Positions 59,755-64,000 of a stretch of DNA of 64,000 bases are shown here, in pieces. The notes under the pieces were generated by a model. That model worked only from the letters and a program-made list of their open reading frames with translations. It was not told the origin of the DNA and did no database searches. Both the position numbers and the translations under genes were made by a program. The stretch is from Serpula lacrymans var. lacrymans S7.9 (Eukaryota; Basidiomycota; Agaricomycetes; Boletales; Serpulaceae), in contig NW_006763290.1 of assembly GCF_000218685.1 (NCBI RefSeq), positions 3,870,908 to 3,934,907 of the forward strand, read 5' to 3'. How positions within the stretch are numbered: the stretch's first letter is position 1; each line of letters opens with the position of its first letter.

Positions 59755-60990
59755 ATGTGGGATGCTATAGATTTCTCCTACTTCATAAATCAAATGTATA
59801 TTTTTATGATACTTGGAGACATGCTGGGCTCAGCAAAGTTGAATGGAATAGCAGGGCATACCTCAAAACCTGATGATAGGTTTTTTTTAGTCAAAAGTGC
59901 AAGGTCCAACCTTGAAAAGGGTGCGAAAGCTCAATACTACCCTTTGTCACCACCTGAAAATCAAAAGTATAATCCTGATTGTCCTGTATATAACTTGAAT
60001 AAATTACTAATGCACACAGAAAAACATTACTGGGCTACAATCAACAAACTCAATACTACAACAGCTAAGAGTCTCTGTGCTATGATTACAAAGGGGATAG
60101 GTATCTCCCCGATGCCTTTAGCAGCAGCAAGCCCTGCATTTGTTCACCCTTCATTTTTTCCAATGGATCCTTTCCATCTGTTTTTAAAAATATTGTTGCA
60201 TTTATATGGGATTTATGGACAGTCCATAGCTCACCATCTGAGCCTATCCATCTCAACAAGCAAAAGGCAGAGAGGTTTGGTAAACTGGTTACTTTAGAGA
60301 TGTCAACCTTACCACCATCATTTTATGGCCCTGTCAGAGATCCTCATCCGACAAGACAAAGTCAATACAAGATTTATGAATGGATGGCACTACTTTATTG
60401 GTACATGATACCAATTAGCATTGAGCTAGGGATAAACTCAGTGAATCAGAACTTCTCTCATTTGGTGGCAAGAATTGAATTTTGTATAACCATTAAAGCA
60501 AGGAGCACTGATGATTTAACTAAATTTCATCAACTTATGAAATTATTCCTGACAGATTTTGAAAGAATCTATATTGGAATAGACCCTGAGAGAATTTTGA
60601 GGTTTAGATTATGTGTCTCTCAGTTAATTCATGCTCCTGTTCATATTGAGTGGTATGGATCACCCCGCCTTGGATCACAAGCTACTGTGGAAAAGACTAT
60701 TGGAGAAATGGTCACCAAATTCAGTCTAAAAAAGCACCCTTCTCCAACTTGGCTAAGATTATATATGAGAGAGAAATTTTGAAAGCCCTTCTCTTCTACT
60801 ACCCTACATTGTCACAACCAAAGCAAATAAAGCTACTGTTTGCAAAATTTCCAGTTAAGAAGAGAGACCGGGCTTGAGTTGTTGAGTGAGGAGGAACTTG
60901 AAGTACAAAATGCAAGTACACAAGATGATGATAAGTATAAAGTATATTCCATGCTAGTTTCACTTCAGACTTATTTTTCTACCACATGTT
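59755..60990 (+). pseudogene. Plavaka-5: Plavaka-type transposase fragment
   Basis: Plus strand: ILGDMLGSAKLNGIAGHTSK (59808), KAQYYPLSPPENQKYNPDCP (59927) and PMPLAAASPAFVHPSFFPMD (60110). In a second frame come LPPSFYGPVRDPHPTRQSQY and KIYEWMALLYWYMIPISIEL (60310-60430), then RILRFRLCVSQLIHAPVHIE (60590). In a third frame IYEREILKALLFYYPTLSQP follows (60760). These are landmarks of another Plavaka lineage, so the window holds five different ones. At least two frameshifts. A solo LTR-A interrupts the tail at 60996. Confidence 0.7.
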
Positions 60991-60995
60991 CCACC

Positions 60996-61393
60996 TGTAA
61001 CAACCAAGAGTTAGTTACTCTGGCGCACACAGAAAACACTATAAGGAAGATGATGAGGGAGTGGTTACCCCTTAGGACGCAGAGAGTTAGTTGGTATACA
61101 ACAGGAGGACTCGCTGAGGAGTCTCCTGGATCTATTAGGGTATATATACTACTACAGGTTTGTTTGTACATGTGTACTATACAGTTTGATAGAGACAGTG
61201 GCTGATGATGTCATGGGGCCTAGCTCGCATGGCCAGCTCCACTGTGTGAGAGAGTTGCGTCTAAAATAAGAAAAAAGGCAACGCAGCGCGAGAAAGGGAA
61301 ATGCCGCGTAGCATCATGTGTGAAGGTTAAAGTATAAGGTTAAGGCGGAGAATAAAAGTAAAGGGAAGGTCCAAAAATTGTGTTATCGTAACA
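60996..61393 (-). repeat. Solo LTR-A (Gypsy-A family)
   Basis: 398 bases; plus strand TGTAACAACCAAGAGTTAGT to GTTATCGTAACA, flanked by CCACC on both sides (60991-60995 and 61394-61398), a perfect 5-bp duplication. It is closer to the LTR at 6606-7020 than either is to 13318-13713. Confidence 0.92.
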
Positions 61394-62640
61394 CCACCTT
61401 GCTTAACTAAGGATTTACTTTTATGTTTTATCTTCTAAGACCACACTGTTGGATATTTAAACCCTCAGGGCGCGGAAACAAGCGCAGGAGAAGAATTCTT
61501 GGGCAAACAAATGCTGTAATAACTTAGGTACAAAGCTTCTTATATAACAAACAGATGTAAATACCATGTGAAAATTAATAGCCACAAAAAAACGGTTATA
61601 ATCACAGAATAAATCTTTGGGCAAAGACCCAAAGTTTGCTTACATAATATAATTTCTACACACACAGCTGGTCTATACCATAGTTAGTTTACTTTATTTA
61701 TTTCAGACTTATTTTTCACCCCACTCAACCAAGGACCTACTTTTTTGCTTGATCCCTAAGGCTGCATAACCAGTCTATATCAAGTTTATGTTACAATGTT
61801 TCCTCAATATGATTTGATGATATTATAGCTGCTTGAAATTGAGGTTGATCATCTACAAGGATAAGTTCATTTAATGATGCAAGCTCGAATCAATCACTGT
61901 GTAATACCATAATATAACAATATGATAGTGAATTTTGGCAAGGAGTTGGTTCCTTCTATAGTATGACTTTTCTAGACTATGTATAACTATATTAGGACTA
62001 AAAATTCAAGGTTCTTGGGCTTTATTTCAACTGCTGTCAGTTCAGTGACTACAGGTTGATTATATGTGACTGTATCAAACTATGTATTGACTGTACTAGA
62101 CTACATGTTGACTATGGCTGACTGTGGCTGGGTTGACCTTGCCCAACTATACTGCCAATTGTGGCTCAGATCCCATCCATCTGGCCCTGTCACCTGCCCC
62201 CACATGCGGATCTCAGATGGTACCAGGTGCTTTGGACCTGAGAACAGCCTGGGCCATCAGATCTGAATCTGATGTATATTATACTGTACATATCTGTTCT
62301 AGCTGGCTCTGGGCTCATATCAGAACATTTGCTAGAGCTGGCACTAGAGCTGTTGCTATATGTATTGAAAATGTAGAACTGTGGTAGGAGAAGGCTACAA
62401 CTTAATGTACTACATATTCTAGTTACATATATTTCAATGGCATTCCCTTTTGTTGATATCCACCCCAAGGTTTATATTGTTAAATGACCCAGCACTGATA
62501 GCAGTGTCAATGTTGGTTTGGTCTTTGGATGCTTGAATGATTCTTTCTGCATTTCCAATCCCACATTTCATTCTGTCATCCTCAAGTACCCCCGCAAACC
62601 ATCTCAAAAAATATCAGAAGGGATATCAATGTAAATAAAG
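61394..62640. other. No gene recognised
   Basis: AT-rich. The phrase CAGACTTATTTTTC occurs both at 60967 and near 61706, suggesting a small duplication around the solo LTR. A run of near-repeats of the words GACTGT, GACTACA and TGACTATG lies at 62045-62150. No gene is supported. Confidence 0.45.
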
Positions 62641-62648
62641 AATAATGC

Positions 62649-64000
62649 TCACTTGGTTACCTTCACCGGAAAATTATGCTCACCACAAACCTTTTGAAGG
62701 TTCTGGTCTACTTGCAACCAAAAGCTTTCTTCATTTGTCAGTAATTCTAAAATCATCCGCTGAACTGACAGGTCAGATTTATCAAATAATGCAAGATGTA
62801 CACTTACTATAAATGCTACTTGGGCACACATCTGAACAGTAATATTCACATTTGCTTTAAACTGGCCATAAGTTGGGAGTTTTTGGCAGCATGCTATGAC
62901 ATCCTTGTTTTTGTCTACTGCTTGCAAAATCTGTGTGTATGTGTTAATTGCGTACATAATATATCACAATCAAGTATTAATTTACCATTTCTTTGATGTC
63001 TGAGCAGTGCTGAGTAAGACAGTCACAACAATATTTCACTACCATTTCCCATTTCTCGACATCTTCATACAGTCCAGGATAACCCCACAAATGACTTGTT
63101 ACAAAACCCTGGGATACAATATAACCGTGGTCTTTGAATCAGACCAAATGCCACTCACCATAAGCACTTTGACAGGCCAAGCCCCAATATAGCTGGCTGT
63201 GTTTGCCAATAATAAAATATGCATGGCAAATTTGTCAATTTGTTTCTGCTAAGGATAAGTTTCATGCAGCCATCACAGAGGAAGAAACTCACTCACTCAG
63301 ACATGCAACAGAGCTTCCCAAGCTTCAGCACTCCCATGTCCCCCTCTTTTGGGATCTTCGGCCACCTTCAGCAGCAGTGCATACTGCATGATTTCACGCT
63401 CAGCTGCTGAAGCCTTGTATGTATATAGAGTCAAAGTCAGATAATTGCTAGTAACACAATCATAAAATGTGACATACTTTGACAAATTGTAGTAGTTCCT
63501 GTTTGCTTTCTGGCTTTAATTTTTTCTGGCACGCATGAATATCTACAAATTGTGTAGCCGCTAGAGGTTATTTCAGGAGGTGAGTTGTTGATAGTATACT
63601 TATCAAGGAGTGAGTTTTATCCTGAGTGGGTGTTCTTGATGCCATTATTTCTTCAGAGTCTCCTGTGCTGATGCCAAAGCTGCACCCTGAGATTGGGGGC
63701 TCCAGCTCTTGATGCACAGATGGTGTGCATTGTTTATCAGCATCACCACCTGGTGATATTGGAGGACTTGAAATATTGTAAGCTGTGAGTCTCTCCTCAA
63801 ATCTAACCATTATGAGTTGAAGTGTGGGAGAGATTTCACAAAAGATGAAGTAATATGAGATATAAAAATCGGCCATCATTTGGCACAGGATATTTTTTGA
63901 AGGCCACATCTGTACAAGTCCCTGAGCCTTTATCTTGATTATATGGCTCCAAAGTGTAAAATTCTACCTGAAGGCAAGTTTGTTTGCAACAATCTTATAC
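62649..64000 (-). CDS. Unidentified multi-exon gene, 5' end outside the window
   Basis: Minus strand. Seven exons join with agreeing phases and no stop: 63909-63840, 63802-63600, 63542-63478, 63413-63303, 63248-63159, 63108-62986, 62930-62649, giving about 314 residues in the window. At least one more exon lies further 5' (donor near 63969). Introns are 37-110 bases with GT...AG. Visible pieces: SSPPISPGGDADKQCTPSVH (low complexity), KLKPESKQELLQFVK, ASAAEREIMQYALLLKVAED, KQIDKFAMHILLLANTASYI, EKWEMVVKYCCDCLTQHCSD, ACCQKLPTYGQFKANVNITV, FIVSVHLALFDKSDLSVQRM. The protein looks helical and cytosolic. The stop at 62649 follows a possible donor, so the 3' end could lie further left. No family is recognised; seven phase-consistent joints argue that it is a real gene. 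Confidence 0.6.

Overview
The window looks like fungal nuclear DNA, most likely from a mushroom-forming basidiomycete (Agaricomycetes). The evidence is a 15-exon gene with introns of about 45-65 bases, several diverged Plavaka-type DNA transposases, Ty3/Gypsy chromoviruses, a Ty1/Copia remnant, a pogo-like element and AT-rich spacers. Only one gene is clearly a conserved cellular gene: RRP5 (39767-44817, minus), which I could splice into one open frame of 1,437 codons. Almost everything else is transposon, often nested. No CRISPR, rRNA or functional tRNA was seen.

Layout. 1-3300: no gene, one MITE-like foldback and an LTR scrap. 3316-6605: decayed Copia element. 6606-13713: Gypsy-A (minus), which carries two solo LTRs of a sister family (LTR-B). 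13714-16100: empty AT-rich DNA. 16100-18340: internally deleted relative of Gypsy-A (plus). 18341-21190: no gene, a small palindromic MITE and TATAG-rich repeats. 21196-21901: small spliced minus-strand gene. 21925-35830: a Plavaka transposase gene broken by two insertions: a 4,150-bp non-autonomous TIR element (22615-26764, 8-bp target duplication, internal minisatellite) and Gypsy-C (28849-35667, 5-bp target duplication). Gypsy-C has an extra zinc-knuckle ORF between pol and the 3' LTR. 36504-39744: pogo-like element with TIRs and a TA duplication, containing a solo Copia LTR; it ends 22 bases from the RRP5 stop codon. 44940-47420: second Plavaka remnant beginning about 130-170 bases upstream of the RRP5 ATG. 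47421-47945: a captured LTR-B/Gypsy-A junction and a tRNA-derived SINE. 48302-52130: third Plavaka (minus). 53223-55266: unidentified spliced coding region. 56595-57163: small three-exon gene with one stop, overlapping antisense the end of a fourth Plavaka (minus). 59755-60990: fifth Plavaka (plus), ended by a solo Gypsy-A LTR. 62649-64000: an unidentified but phase-consistent multi-exon gene (minus) running off the right edge.

How it fits together. RRP5, a ribosome-assembly factor, is an island with almost no flanking DNA of its own. The transposons form a readable insertion history: Plavaka genes are the oldest layer, Gypsy and LTR-B insertions came next, and the TIR element looks youngest because its TIRs are nearly identical and its target duplication is perfect. 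Reconstructions rest on reading frames, splice-phase agreement, target duplications and recognised family motifs. No database search was possible.
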